Notes: generated by a model not told the origin, from the sequence alone. A DNA stretch of 64,000 bases from Nematostella vectensis (GCF_932526225.1 NC_064034.1:8914001-8978000); one strand, 5' to 3'. Shown: positions 1-13,867, counted from the first letter of the stretch. Numbers and translations: made by a program.

Positions 1-1022
1 TTTTAAGATATTTAAAAATATCCAGAACTCAGCTGAAAGACCGTTCCTGTGGTGCGGCCTCGCCCCATAATTTTAAAGTTTTGTTATTCAAAGAGGCCTT
101 TAGCTTCCCGCAGTCTCACATACTTTCAGTTTCATTTTCAGAAAATGTACAAAACATTCCTGTCCTGAGTAATAACACTTGTTTAGGGTACCCCCTCTAG
201 AGGTTACCATTTGTAGAAAAATATAAGCTTTCTGTCAGTAATTAAGAAAAAAATACACGTGTTCTATCAATATTTTTTTGGTTACATTATATGTTATGTT
301 TTGTTACAGGAGAAACCTTTTACTCCATTTGCCTCATTCACTTTAACTTTTACTACGCATGTCATAAAAATACACATAATATGCTTACGGGCTTAGCGAA
401 GTCTCAGAGCTATAAAATGCCACTAATGCGAATACAAGAGTTTGGTTCCATGTGATAACCGGCTCATGAAGAAAACATTTCATTCACTCTCGACCTTACC
501 TACCAAAGGTGCCGGACGTGGCTGGATTAAGCTTATTTTGTAGTATTTAAACTCTTTAGGAATGCGACCTGTGAGGGTCACTGCTCATGGTAGTTATGCA
601 GCCTTGCCTTTTAAAGTTAAGCTAGAACATATTATTCCCATTCTCTGGAACCCGGGGCTTTGCTTTAAGTATGCCTTCACGCGCTTTCTTTGCATTTGTT
701 CCTCCCTAAGATTTCCTCATATCACTACATTTTTTAACATTATGCGCTCATTTCGAAAGTATTTTCTGTTGCTGGGCCAGAAACTCTAATCGGGTCAAAT
801 AAATCTGCGAGGCCTAAACTAATGAAAGTACAAAAAAAAAAAAAACAAATTTGAAAGTAAATAGATACATTTACATACACATTTTTTAACTAGCCCCCTC
901 CGCCCCAACACCACAACCTCGATGATTCCCTGACTCTCCTTTTTTATCTTCTGTCCCAAACTTCATGCCTCGTGTCCCCATATCAGCATCTTACGCCCCT
1001 TTTTCCCCTCCCCTCCCAATAG
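1..1022. other. Upstream or intronic DNA, no exon recognised
   Basis: No exon could be supported here. The sequence is AT-rich with short runs of A and a C-rich stretch at about 893-1020 that leads into the first recognised RhoGAP exon as a polypyrimidine tract. Because the exon at 1023 opens with an acceptor AG, this stretch is most simply an intron of the RhoGAP gene whose earlier exon(s), including the start codon, lie to the left of the window or are too short to see. The small ORF at 562-789 has no domain character and I do not call it. Confidence 0.5.
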
Positions 1023-4000
1023 TCCCTTGAGGATTTCTGCGATGACGACGAGGACGATGGTCTTTTGGAGGAGGACGAGGACGAGCTTGATGAGGACCAG
1101 GACTTCACGGACGACAAAGTCGAGCGGATGGACTCGGGCGAGAAACGCGAAATTGGTGGGTATTCTTAAAGCCGCATTGTCACCATTTTACTTCCGGTCG
1201 ATTACGTAACAATCTCTGATGATTTTTAACGGAATACGCGAAAAAATATTTCAAAATATTGAAAGCAGTGTGTCTATTGGAAGTTTCTTTGAGGATGTGA
1301 TTAATAATTTAGAGCGGATGGCCTGTTAAATATCTCGGGTTCTAATAGATTCTTTTGCCTTTTTAACGGTTGAGGTTTCCGTCGGACCTCAACAAGTAAA
1401 CTGGTGACAATGCGGCTTTAAACAGCTAATCGCGTGGAGAATGTCTGCAAATGCTTTTATGAACAATTATCTGTTTGGGAAAAAAAAGCAGTGGCTTTCT
1501 TGTGGAAACCAGCTTCGAAGCATCCACAAATGGTCCCACCGAAAAAGTATCGTTTTTGGTAAAATAATTCTAAGATCTTTGATGTTCTCTCTGCAGTCGA
1601 CAAATCTAAACAGAAGGCGGATGAGCTGGACCGATCGCTGATTGGTTTGGAACATGGCGTGGATCTCACGTTGCAGCGCTGTAAGATTTGGTCCAAGTAC
1701 GCTAAAGACATCGCCACCTACCTAGAGAGAAGGGCGCATTTAGGTGAGATGAGCTATTTGGGCAAATGAGGATGATCTCGATGGCGATGTTGATAGTGTT
1801 GAGAGATTGTGATGAAGAAGATGATGTTGATGGTTGTGGTGATAATTTTATGAAAATGATGATGATGATATTGTTCTGTTGTTGTTGACGATGACGGCGA
1901 CGGTGACGAAGATGCTGGTGTTTGTGACTTGGTTGACGTAATGATGTTAAGGATGATAACGATGGTGATGAAGATGATAAAGATGATAATGGTGATGATG
2001 ATGTTGTTGACGATGACGGCGACGGAGACAAAGATACTGGTGTTTTTGATGGGGCTAATGATAATGATGTTGAGGATGATGATGATGATGAGGAGGAGGA
2101 GGATGGTGATAATGATGATAACGATGGTGTTGATGCATTTGTAGAGCTGGAGTTCACCAACAAGTTATCGAAGCTGGCTCAGACAACTCGTGCAGCGATA
2201 ACAGAAGAGGTGATTATGCAAAGGAACACAGCCACCCTTTCTTATGCCCTCCCCTTATGCAGCCCCATTCTTATAAAGTCGCTGCAAGCGATTCCTAATG
2301 CCTTAGTAGCCCTTTCTTATGCAGCCACTGTAAGCAGACAGCTCCATCCAACCACAGCCCCCTTGTGTTTTTGTTACAGTAATAACCATGATGACATTGT
2401 TTAGTATGTGGACTAATCTTTTTTGTTCTGTGGCAGCGTTTCCTGCCCTTTCAATCCATATTTGTCACCGCCCTTGATCAAGACATCGAGTACTCTGAGA
2501 AGTGCGCCAAGACCTACAGCTCGCTCCTTTCCACCAAGTTCCTCGAGGTAGGTCATGCATCTTGCGAATACTCACCATGCCATCTCATCTGTAATTCGAC
2601 ACGCATCTCACCCTTTCATTTGCTTCCCTACCAGCCGTTACAAGCAAGGAGAAATCGCCATGAGCATACCAGAAAAGACCTGAAAGATAACTGGACGAAA
2701 GCGTATAAGAAATTGGTAAAGACAAAACCCTTCATAATAATCTTGTGTCTTTGTACATATATCCTAACAACACGTGTTTGTGTTGCTCATAGAATGAAGC
2801 GATCACTAAGTTGGAGAAGGCGAAGCAGACGTACATCCAGCGGAATCAAGAATTAGACAAGGTTCAAATCTTGTGTGTCTTAGCTAGAAGCTTCCCTGAA
2901 TAGGAGTGTCCCCTCCAAGAATTTCCATATATTTATTCAATAAGTCCAAGGACTCGTTCTTTGTTACCGGAACCTATTTTTTTCTGACTTTTTTGTGTTG
3001 CTTTCCCTTTTTCAGTCCAAGCAACTTCTTGACGCCAAAGATGGCCAAGAGCCGTCCGCTTCCTATACCCGAACCACCAAGAAGAAGCAGGATGATGCTC
3101 GCAAGGCGGAGGAGGCAGAAGAGTTTTACAATCAATGCGTCAGTGAGGCTACCGTTAGGCAACACGAACTGGAAAAGACGAAATCGCACGTGCTGCTTGA
3201 GCTCAGACAATTGGTCTACCAATGCGATATGACCATGAAAGCGGTGAGTCAGCGGGGGCGTGACCCATAACATGGATAGTCAGGGGGGACACGACCATGA
3301 AAGTGATGATTCAGGGGGGACATGACCCATAACATGGATTATCAGGGCGGACATGACCATGAAAGTGATGATTCAGGGGGGGACATGACCCATAACATGG
3401 ATTATCAGGGGGGACATGACCATGAAAGTGATGATTCAGGGGGGACATAACCCATAACATGGATTATCAGGGGGGACACGACCATGAAAGTGATGAGTCA
3501 GGGGGACATGACCAATAACATGGATTATCAGGGGGACATGACCATGAAAGTGATGATTCAGGGGAGACATGACCCATAACATGGATTATCAGGGGGGACA
3601 CGACCATGAAAGTGATGATTTAGGGGGGACATGACCCATAACATGGATTATCAGGGGGGACATGACCATGAAAGTGATGATTCAGGAGGGACATGACCCA
3701 TAACATGGATTATCAGGGGGGACACGACCATGAAAGTGATGATTTAGTGGGGACATGACCCATAACATGGATTATCAGGGGGGACATGACCATGAAAGTG
3801 ATGAGTCAGGGGGGACATGACCAAGAAAGTGGAGAGTCAAGTGGACACGACCATGACAGTGAATCAGGGGGGCGATAGGGGCACATTATCAATGTGGGAA
3901 ACATGACCAAGAAAAAAAAATGATATGACCTGACGCAGCTAAGCACGGAGGGAGACGCTGTGGATGAATGTTAGGTGGTGTCATAGAGACGTGAAAGCAG

Positions 4001-7000
4001 TTCAAAGTCTGGGTATTGGGGGGGGGGGGTATGTTGTATAGTATAATTGAATTATTCTCCTACCTTCAGGTCACGTGTAACTATTTCCAAATGATGAATG
4101 ACTTGGCCGCCCCCGCCCCAGTCCGCTTCCAGATCCTGGCGGAGAGCAGCAGAGCGTACGAGCCTGGGACCCAGTTCTCGGACTTTGTCCAGGAACAGAT
4201 GGCGATATCACAGCCCACAATTGAGAGAGTGTTCGTGTTCGAGCCTTATTCACCGGGCAACACCGTGTCAAGGTAACCACAGCAACATGTTGATAAGATT
4301 GTTTTTGTATGAATTATTACTAGGGACGAGTCATTTTTTCTCTCTAAAAACGCGTCGGTAATGTTTTGGCATTGGGTATTATGCGTGCTGTTAAAACGTG
4401 TCAGATCTGATCCATGACCATCTCGCCGTGTTTGACAGTACCCAAGACCGCCTGACAACCCACCACACCCGGCACGCTAGCCTTCACTCCCCGGGTGACG
4501 AGTCCGGACGCACCTCTCCCTTCTCCACACGCCGGCACCGCAGCCTTCAGATCGGCCAGCACTCGGGTAGTTCCACCCTGCCCGTCAAGGCGTGGAGTAA
4601 CAAGGAGCATCTCAGCGACGTGGAGAGTAACGGAAGCAAGTCGGCTCCTGCGTCGCCAACAGGCAGTCCTGTTACCGGCAGACGAAATAAAGCCGAGCAG
4701 AGCACGGGACTGAACATGGAGTCGTCGGACGAGGAGTCGGGAAACGAGAGTGACGAGAAAGGTACGAATTTTTCTCCGGAAAGAACTCGGGCCTTTACAA
4801 AACAATTTTCACCCAGTAAAGAGTGATAATAATTTCTCACTAGTAAACATCCGTGCGTGACTCTTTTTCTGTTAAAAAGTTTAACGCAGTACAAAGAAGC
4901 ATGTTCTTTTTCTACCCCTAGAAGCACCTGTGCCGTCCCCGTCAAGAAGACCAAATAAATCCGGCAAGTCCAACCGGGCAGGGTCCGGTCCATTCCGTGA
5001 TTGCCGCATGTCAAGTGGGGCGCTGACTCACCAATTCAAGAAGCTTCGCGCGCCTTCAAGATGCCGCGACTGTGACAGCTATGTGTACTTTAACGGCGCT
5101 GAGTGTGAGCAGTGCGGGCTCACTTGCCACAAGAGATGCCTTGCGCGCCTCACCAACAAGTGCAGCTACAAGGTATGGCGGGTAACAAGCACACTGTTAG
5201 AGTCATAACCGAAGTGCATTTACCAAATGCCCTTCCCTTTATAAAGCCTTAAAGGTTGCGTTACCTAACGCAAGGTATGGACCGTAACAAGATCACTGTT
5301 TGAGGCATTCCCTAGATGAAGGTGCATTTACCAAATGCCCTTTATAAAGCCTTTAAGGTGGCGTTACCTAGGTAATGCCCGTAATAATCTTGTTTTATTC
5401 ACATAAATAAAGCCTTAAATTTGCCCAAAAAATGCATATGGGTATGACTCGATATGATGTCAGCATCGATACTTACCGAATTTGTTTATTCTTAGGGGGC
5501 TGGAACTGAGAACCAGCTCACGGATTATGTAAGTACATAAACGAGGTGCCTATTAAGTATTGAATCGTAGAGACTTATGTATGATGTTTTTTTTTATTAT
5601 TTATTATAGTCATCGGTATCAGGACCGTTAGCATCCGTCGTCATCATCCTTGACCTAGAAAAAAATATCACCACCACTATACCATTATCATTGTCTTTCC
5701 GCTTCTTTAACATGGTGTCCGTCAGTAGCAGGGTTGATTAAAAAACTAAGTAACTTTAGTTCCCTTAGGAATTCCAGGGTAATATATACATAGAGGCAGG
5801 AGATAAGTTTTGTTTACTGCTATGGTAATTATGTGAGGATCACTTAATTAACAAAAAAGGTTTCTATTAATCACACAGAATCGCACTCGTCGCATGACCA
5901 CATTTGGGGTGGATTTCTACCACCATCTCTTGGCGACGGATAAACAGGGCGAATGCGTCCCTTACATCGTGTCCTCGTGTATCAAGGAGATTAACAACAG
6001 AGGTGAGCTTCTACGCAAGAAATAGGGTGGTACGATAGAGAGCATCTACTAGCCGTGCTACCTATATTACAACCGTGAAACAACGGCGCAGGGGTTATAA
6101 CTAGGTCCGTGCAAGAAATAGGATGGTACAAAAGAGAGAACCTACTAGACGTGCTACCTAGATTTTAACCTCACAGCAGGCGAATGTTATGGAACATAAC
6201 AGAACGTTCCCGAGCCTGTGTCTAAGCATTTCTTCTAAGAATATAGACATTAATTTAAAGAATTATAAGTACATATGAATAGGATTAGATAGCGGAGCAT
6301 CTCTATCATTGCAGGTCTACACGTAAAGGGTATTTACCGAGTGTCAGGCGTCAAGTCTAGAGTGGAGAAACTCTGTCAGGCGTTTGAAAATGGTGCGGAG
6401 CTTGTGGACCTAAGCACCGTGCCGCCACACGTCATCGCAGCCGTGCTCAAGCTCTACTTAAGACAGGTCTGTTCGCTATTCACGCTCTTTTCTATTTGTA
6501 TTTTTCCTTTGCTCATAGCAAATTCTGTGCTTGACTTTTGGGAAAAGCTTGCTCGCGTAGACTGTTTTTTTCTGGGCACGGTTATATACCTTGCGCGCGC
6601 AACAGTAAACAAAAAGGCGGATTTCGTTGTACTGAGAAAGAAACTTTATTCACTTTATGAGAAAAAGCTCAATGTCTGGTTTGTGACAGTGGAGGTGGAA
6701 AATATGTTTGCTGGTGTAGTTTTGGCGTACCTGGGAAGTCTATGTGTAATCGGGGTCCTACAGAGAATCTGTGCTAGAGTATAATATTTTGCGATTTCTT
6801 TTTAAACTTTTACCAATTATCTCATTGCCCAGGCGGGAATGATAATATCATATCAATCCACCAATATTCACGACAAGGGATTTCTTTAATATTTAGCAAC
6901 TTTTACATACTCTAATATGTGCTATATCTCATAATGCCATTTTCCATTTATCGCCTTTCTCTTTTAGTTGCCTGAACCACTTCTTACCTTCAAGTTATAT

Positions 7001-10000
7001 CCAGAATTCATCAAGCTCGCTAAGGTTGGTATGATAGTGGACCCCAAGCCCACTACGTCTTTCAGGCATAGTTTCATGCATGCATTCTATTACATGGTCA
7101 CATTTTAGTCATATTTCCACTGGCGTGTTTCAGGAGAGCTTCAACACAATAGATAACTTGACGTCTTGCAAGAATGCTTCGCAGGACGAGTCCATCCGAG
7201 AGGACTACGTAGAGCTGGTGCAGAAACTTCGGCACGCCGTCGTCAAACTTCCGAAAGCGAACTTCAAGACTGCTGCTAAGATCATCGAGCATTTACATCT
7301 GGTAGCAGCGAACGAAGACGAGAACTCCATGTCGGGCAGCAACCTCGGCATCGTGTTCGGACCAACTCTCCTGCGACCTCGGTGAGCGAAGTCCAGAAAT
7401 TCCTTTTTTTTATTTTTTTTCAACATTCCCTACTACCATGCTGGACCGTCCCTTCCCGCGCAACGATTGGCCCTGATCGGATCGTGCTGACATGTCGAAA
7501 ATATGCCCTGATCGTGCCGAACTGCGATCGTATCATGAGCCCAGTAAAGCAAGCCATTAGTATTCTGAACATTGCTTTTCTGTCTGTAGTGAGTCGGCTT
7601 CATCTGATTCCGTGAACATGTCGGCACTGATGGACATGCCGCTACAGACCCGAACAGTAGAGCTCCTCATCACCAACATACAGGTACGCTAGCGCTAGTA
7701 GATGTAAGTGAAAGAGTTGAAGTGCGACTGGAGAATCAATCCAGCTCCCCAAATCCCTTAAAGGCGTTTGACGCCTGAAAAGTAGAAACAGTTGAAGTGT
7801 GGACAAATAGGTATACCAGCTCCCTCACCACCCCCACTTTTTAAAGGTTTTTGATGTCTGCAAGTAGAAACAGTTGAAGTCGTGTAGCTGGATAATTATA
7901 CAAGCTCCCCCACCCCCATCTCTTAAAGGTATTGACGTCTGAAAAGTAGGAACAGTTGAAGTCGTGTGGCTGGATAATTATACCAGCTCCCCCACCCCCA
8001 TCTCTTAAAGGTATTGACGTCTGAAAAGTAGAAACAGTTGTTGTTAAGGTTTAGTTATCTATATTATCGACCAAAAAGGAAATGAGACTGTTGATAACAT
8101 GATGTTTTTAAAGGTGTTCGACCCTCCAGGAGAAGATGATCCAGCGTCGCAAGAAACCCCAGTGGAGGTAAAAATCTTACTAACAGACAATCCAATGACA
8201 GTAAAAGCATCGTTGTCCCAATCATCAAACAACTCCAATAACAAAAGAAAAACAATAATAATAATAATAGAAGTAGTATCAATAGCCGAAGCAATTTTTG
8301 TCAACTCGAAAGTCCTCACAATAGTTGAGTGTGGAGGGTAGTAGACCAAGTCTTCCCGCCTTCTGACACGCAGTTTTTGTTTGTTTTGTCCAGCATTGGC
8401 TTATCATAGTAATTTGTGCACGGGTTACCTTGTTCGTAACCTTTTCTGCTAAAGCTTTACTTGTTCTCATATTTCAGGACATTTCGGGTTCAGAACGTGC
8501 GAAAAGCGATTCCACAACAAGTCCAGGCGTGATAAGCGTTATCAAGGGAAAAGGTAACCCAGCTCTAGCTTGCCTCTTCTTGACACAGATAGGCAAGGTG
8601 TTGGACACCAGCTCTAGCTTGCTTCTTGTTGACTCAGATAGGCAAGGTACTGGGCGAGCCTTGACCGCACCATGTAAATATTGGACAATGGTGTATACTA
8701 AAGCGATGCATTTGTTTCCTAGAAACTAAAGGTCCTCCAATCGAAACAGTTCTGACCACTGAAGATGGAAAGTGAGTACCTTAACAATGTTAACAAACTT
8801 GTCTACAATCCGTGACAAACATAGCTGGAACACATCTAAGCAAGTTTTACATCTTAGTTTTCTGAATCATAATTATATGTATTGTCCTTTTCACTAGATT
8901 CTGTACAAAAATAACCACGAAATGAATGTTTTATGAGACCATTGATTGTAATTGCAATGGGAAACGCCATAGATTTGAAACTGCAAGAAAGGTAGAAATG
9001 GCTTTTCAGCTTGTTGCAATACTATTTTTTCTGAGGCTTTTGATAGTGGTTTAGAGCATTTGTCATGGATTGCGCAATAATATTAACTTTGTCTGTGAAA
9101 GTAGAGGTACAAAATATAGTACATAAAATGCATTGCATGTGTATTAAGACGTTTAAGCGTAAGGCTCTACATGTTGGCAAATTCCTCGTCACGATTAACT
9201 CAAAAACTACTTCTATTCATATATGTCGTACGCCAACTCACATTCATACGTTGCTATGGTTTCGCTTCTCTCAGCTCTTGGTTTGGCCTAGCCGTTTCTT
9301 CACGCATGCGTAAATTTAGCTCACCCGCGTAAGTACATACGCACCGCGGGCTCACAACCATGTGATGTTCCGGAAATTGGTGATGTTCGTATGAGTGGCA
9401 AACAGAAAACATCTAGGCAAAATCGTCCCCAACCGGCGGAAAATCAATTCTTATTCATCCTTTTAGATTTTGTAATATATTTTGGGGCTCCAATTTGTTT
9501 TTCGTACTTTTGCTATTAACTTCCTCTCGTACGAACACCGTCCAACTACTAAGCGTAACAGATCACTGTCACGTGACAAAATCTGTTGCGTGACAAACCT
9601 CTTGTACATACTTACGTGATTCTATCCCGTGATGCAGTGCTCTTCCTCGTGATTTTAATATCCCGGGCTCACCGCATGACCCTACCGTGGAAGAGCTCCC
9701 CGATCATTTCAAACCAGTTAAACCAGATAATCCAGTTCCTGAGAATGTTGCCAAGTAAGTTACTAATGGTAATGTAACATATTGACCCCTGATGTATAAG
9801 ATTAAATCTCCAACATAAGACTGAAAAACCTTATGCATGAAAATAATACTAATATTATTTGCATGATTTAATGATGAGTAACACATATATTAACCCCCAG
9901 TTTGCACTTTCCAATGAAATGAGCATTATAATGCCCCCCCCCCCTACCCCCACCCCCCCATGCCGAGTTGAAAAGTACACCTTGCCGGATAAAATACTAT

Positions 10001-13000
10001 GATGACCGACTCGCCGAGTCTGCAGTTATTGGACTACCTTATTACTGTTTGGTAATGATTTTGTGACATTCGGGAATTGCCTCTGTGTTTATCGGGAATG
10101 ACTCAGTAACATTCGGGAATTAACTCGTTATTTTTCAGGAATTACCCAATAACATTCGGGAATTGACTCAGTATTCATTGGGAGACTCTGGTACACCAGG
10201 GTCGGGCCTGACATCAGGGAGCGTATATTGGCCGCTTGGTCAGACGGTTTGCATGTTGGAAGAGCCTTTTTTTTAGAGAGTGGAAGAGAGAGGGTTATTC
10301 CCTGTTTGTTCCCTTTCAGTGTACCACCTCCCCCCCCCCCTCCCTAACTCCCTAATCGACTCACCCATCTTACCATCCGTACGTACTCTTTCCATGTTCA
10401 GTAAACTTGGTAACGCAAGCACTCGGCCTGGTCCCCAATCGACACGCAAGCCCGAGTAAGTATCCCGTCATTCTTTGCGGGCGACTAATGCCCAGTCTTC
10501 TAAAACCGATCGTCATTTATCATTCATAATTACAGCTTAACATGTGCATTGAAATATACCTCAATTACCGCACGATTTTTTTGCTTTTGTTATTTGTTTA
10601 ATGTAGTATCTTTGTTATGTTCTTTGTAGAAAAATCAGTCTCGGATTTGGAAACGACTTCTTCGACTTACTGGAGAAATCAAACGAGCGTGAAAAGGAGG
10701 TTTGTAAATTTCTGTTGTGGTGATGATAATGATGATATGATAATAAAGGTAAATGATGGTAGTATGGTCTGTTGATAAGTGTTCTGCTCTATATACCTGA
10801 TGCTTATTATTGGCTGATCGTTTGATTGACAGACGGAAGAAGCCTGCCCCTTCACTATGCCCGAGTTCCTTCTACCCGGTAGCATGGAGAAGGGAGCTGG
10901 TGACGAGTCCGATATTGATGACGTCGATGAGAATAAAAACACTCACGGTAAGTATAGCAATTAAACTAAAAATTAATTTCCTAAATATTTGCTCGTAAAA
11001 CCAATAATTTTGTCGATTGCTGTGTTATCCACAAGCTTTTTTCCTGTTTGTTTCTATCAGTTCACTTATCCGTGTCGCGAGTCTGTTCTTCACGCGGGAA
11101 AGGGTTAACTGAAGGTGTTTTGTAATTCCTAAAATAACACAAATAACAACAAATAATGCATTTTATAAAACTTCCTTCGTATTTATGTCTCCTACGGTCA
11201 GTGCGTCGATTATCCAGTAATCAAGTGTAACCATGATAAGACTAATATTCGCGTAACCTATTTTAGAGCTCGAGCCTTGGATGCGAGGTGTTTGTGTAGA
11301 TTAACACGGTGCATCGGAACGTGCTAAAATCTAACCAAGTGTAACATATGGTCACTGCATGATACATGGCGTGGCTATCAGGGGTACTAGTGTACCCATG
11401 CCCGTCCGAGCTCTACGAATTGGGATCCTTTTAAACCTTTTCAATTTATAATAATCCAAATATAGGGTAACTTGACAATATTAAATCATAAATTTAAATA
11501 ATCGTGTGTTCCATTTTCCCTGATAACGTAGCATTCGTTTTGACAGTGAATCAATTAGTAGTGCATTGACTGCTTTTTATCAACTCTTATCTCCATGATA
11601 TCAAGGCAATGTTATTTGTCTCGAATTTTCCGATCGTACTGACCGAATCTATTGTTAACTATTGTTGACTAATATACATAACAAAGAAATAAAATGATTT
11701 AATTATATAAATATAAAGGATGATCGAAATAAATGTGATCAACAGCAAATAGTAAAATCAATCAAAGGAGATTGAAAAAGTGATTGGTTTCCTGTGCATG
11801 CTTTACTATAGTAAAAATAAAATAACTGATGTCGTCTTTCTTTGCTCACCCTAGGTACTAGTGGGCCCCAGACCCCGGAGGCCGAGCTACATCGTAATAG
11901 CCTGGAACGGGATACACTAAATCCAATGGATTTTTTAGGGAGCAAACCAGTTTCCCCGCCTGGTCGGGTCTCTCCCGAGGGGTCACCGAGAAGTGGATCC
12001 CCCTCTCCGAACGCGACTCTCGACCTTTCCGACCTATCCCGAAGAACTTCGCTTTACTCGACAACTACGGTCAGCTTCGGCTCCGACCTACAGGACACCG
12101 AATCTTTACTGCCGGACTTGTCCGATAAGTTGTCCGAGAAAAAGTCTTTTGAGTCCTTTGAGGTTGAGACACAGAGTGAAACGCATAGAATTCAGAAAAA
12201 GACTGTAGACGATGCTGCGATCCCGAACAGGCCCAAGAGGCCGCAAAATCTCGGATTGTTTAAAAGGAATTCTGATCTCCCTGGCATGATTTCCCGTGGC
12301 GGGTTCTTTCCTCTTGGTGTGAAGAACTTTGGCAGTGAGCCAGACGTGGCCCAAAAGGGATCTGAGAAAAAGGTGGGGCTTTTCTCCAGTAAAAAATACC
12401 CGGCCCCTGTACCTCCCGCACCGGAACACGATAAAATGGAGAAAACGAACACTGGGTCTAAAAGTGGCGGCGGCTCACCTTTAGCTGTCACCGCTCCTAC
12501 ATTTCCGGTCGACTTAAGCTCGAGTGGAACAGAATCACAAAAGGCGACTTTGGCTGCTAAAAGCCTTGCTGAATCAGAGGAGCCTACGGAACTTGAATCG
12601 AAAAGGATCGAAGCTAAACCAAAACAATCTGACGAAGCCGTTAATGAGAATGGTGAGTCATGTTTTGAGTCGAAGGAAATTCCTCCACCATCCCCGGATG
12701 ATGACGTCATCGATGGAATCGCACCTGGACCTGGAACCAAGTCACGTGACAAGCAGGTACAGATAAGAGGCAGCGCTGAGGACAAGATCGCAAAATCTGG
12801 AAAACTCAAGCAGGGTCCCCCTGTCCTGGAAAAGAAGAAGTACCCCAGGCGGAATGCTGAGCGAATGGTCTCCCCCGACTCCGAGTCAAAAGCAAACGGG
12901 CTCAGTAGGCTTGGTGAGGGGCTAATGGTTAATTCACGACCCTTAAAAGAGTCCTTACTACATGAGTCAGCGGTGGGTACTTTGTCGGATCCACCGGAAG

Positions 13001-13707
13001 AGTCCGAACGGACGGACGAAAACAATCGTTTGTCGCACCGGGTATCCGTCAAAGATCGACGAAAACAGTACGAGCAGCCTTCGGGACCCAACGAGCTCAA
13101 TCGGAAATCCGCCGCTTCAGAAATCGGAAGCTCCGAGGTTGCTTCTCGGAAACAGACGTTCGAGGAATCGGGAAGGAACACCAGGCGGGATTCGTACAAG
13201 AGATTAAATGATTTGACCAAGAAGGCTCGGAGCAGCACTGGTCTAGACGGAAGTAGTGGCACTGACACCGGAAGCGATAGTGATAGTCGTAAAGGACTTG
13301 TGATTGGTCGAAACCTAAGCGAACAAAACGAAAAGTTGGACTTGAGTGCCCAACGGAGGGAAAAAGTTGAATCATCGGAGCGACCTCGAAGTCTCGTCTT
13401 GGAACCGCTACGCCTTGAGAAAATCGAAACACCGAAACATGAAAAACATAAAACAGCGCACAGTCTTCCTAGCAAACATTCGGACGATATTCCTACTTTT
13501 ACCGCGAGAAAAGTCGATATTCCGCTTGACAGCCCTGAACCGGTACCGAACGAGCCGGATGAGGCTACCGAACATCTAAAGAAACCAGTTGATAAAAGTT
13601 CGGGCTCGGCGAATAGTTTACGGAGCTCGCCGAAGCCGTCTCGATCAACTCGACCCCATTTTCCAGAAAAAAAAAGTCGCGAAGAAAGAGAGCCGCAATT
13701 TGTATAA
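1023..13707 (+). CDS. F-BAR / C1 / RhoGAP protein (ARHGAP29, ARHGAP45/HMHA1, GMIP type), 5' partial
   Basis: GTPase-activating protein expected to switch off Rho-family GTPases at membranes or actin. Exons: 1023-1155, 1597-1743, 2145-2209, 2437-2547, 2635-2715, 2793-2861, 3016-3243, 4070-4272, 4439-4761, 4922-5172, 5496-5528, 5879-6002, 6315-6466, 6968-7024, 7134-7381, 7590-7683, 8114-8167, 8478-8553, 8723-8771, 9638-9754, 10402-10455, 10630-10699, 10833-10947, 11855-13707. All join in frame to give 1568 residues in the window. Order: acidic start; helical F-BAR-like region (about 45-345, with AKDIATYLERR and YSEKCAKTY); C1 zinc finger (about 490-537, H-x12-C-x2-C spacing, CGLTCHKRC); RhoGAP (about 550-742) with arginine finger in GIYRVSG and GIVFGPTLLRP. 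A single last exon encodes a disordered Ser/Glu/Lys-rich tail of about 617 residues. This order is diagnostic of the ARHGAP29/45/GMIP group; which vertebrate paralogue it matches cannot be decided by eye. No start codon is seen. Confidence 0.9.
1744..2144 (+). repeat. (GAT)n-like trinucleotide tract in RhoGAP intron 2
   Basis: Nearly the whole intron between 1743 and 2145 is degenerate GAT/GTT/GAC trinucleotide repeat. A longer piece (GTTGTTGACGATGACGGCGA and what follows) appears twice, near 1880 and 2002. It creates long spurious ORFs on both strands (poly-Ser on the minus, poly-Met on the plus). The true acceptor is TTTGTAG just before 2145. Confidence 0.8.
3244..3905 (+). repeat. Dimeric 31+31 bp minisatellite beginning at the donor of RhoGAP intron 7
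   Basis: About ten copies of a 62 bp unit made of two related 31 bp halves. One half contains ACATGACCCATAACATGGAT and the other ACATGACCATGAAAGTGATG, each ending in CAGGGGGG. The second half matches the last bases of exon 7 plus its donor (GACCATGAAAGCGGTGAGTC, about 3229-3248), so the array appears to have grown from the exon/intron junction. Some units keep GTGATGAGTCAGG; others drift to GTGATGATTCAGG. The array decays towards 3905. Confidence 0.9.
5165..5390 (+). repeat. ~110 bp direct duplication at the start of RhoGAP intron 10
   Basis: The sequence across the exon 10 donor (AAGGTATGG, GTAACAAG) is repeated once about 105 bp downstream, near 5270. Both copies share GTGCATTTACCAAATGCCC, TTTATAAAGCCTT and GCGTTACCTA. 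The copy carries its own AAGGTATGG donor-like string. Copies differ by small indels. Confidence 0.75.
7708..8040 (+). repeat. Tandem ~92 bp repeat, about four copies, near the start of RhoGAP intron 16
   Basis: Units share GTAGAAACAGTTGAAGT, CCAGCTCCC, a run of C and A, CTTAAAGG and a 'TTGACGTCTG' block. The last two copies are almost identical; the first two are diverged. It begins about 25 bp after the donor at 7684. No function is apparent. Confidence 0.8.
8548..8655 (+). repeat. ~60 bp duplication over the donor of RhoGAP intron 18
   Basis: The donor region (AAAAGGTAACCCAGCTCTAG) is followed by copies headed GCAAGGTGTTGGACACCAGC and GCAAGGTACTGGGCGAG, with AGCTCTAGCTTGC, TTGACNCAGATAGGCAAGGT shared. 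Each copy recreates an AAGGT string at its head. Confidence 0.7.
10060..10185 (+). repeat. Short ~32 bp tandem repeat in RhoGAP intron 20
   Basis: Four imperfect copies of a unit around ACATTCGGGAATTGACTCAG (variants GCCTCTG, TAACTCG, ACCCAAT). It lies in the long intron between 9754 and 10402, together with C-rich runs at about 9937-9960 and 10329-10341. Confidence 0.7.
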
Positions 13708-13867
13708 AACAATGTACAGAATATTTTAAAAAATAGTGATTATTTTAATCAAAACGATTTTTAGTTTTACAAAGGGGCAGTTTTAAATTTTATTTGGGCC
13801 CATCAATTTTTAATGTCTCAGGCTCATAGCTTGACAAAGCATATTCATACAAATGACATACTCATAA

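Noticed and set aside
1702-2163. Poly-serine ORF on the minus strand and poly-methionine ORF on the plus strand
   Set aside because: Both are direct translations of the GAT-type trinucleotide repeat in RhoGAP intron 2.
12192-13712. 506-codon open frame on the minus strand
   Set aside because: It is exactly antisense to the large last exon of the RhoGAP gene. That exon's codon bias (few TTA, CTA and TCA codons in the matching register) leaves the opposite strand open. The translation is low-complexity Ser/Phe/Leu text with no domains.
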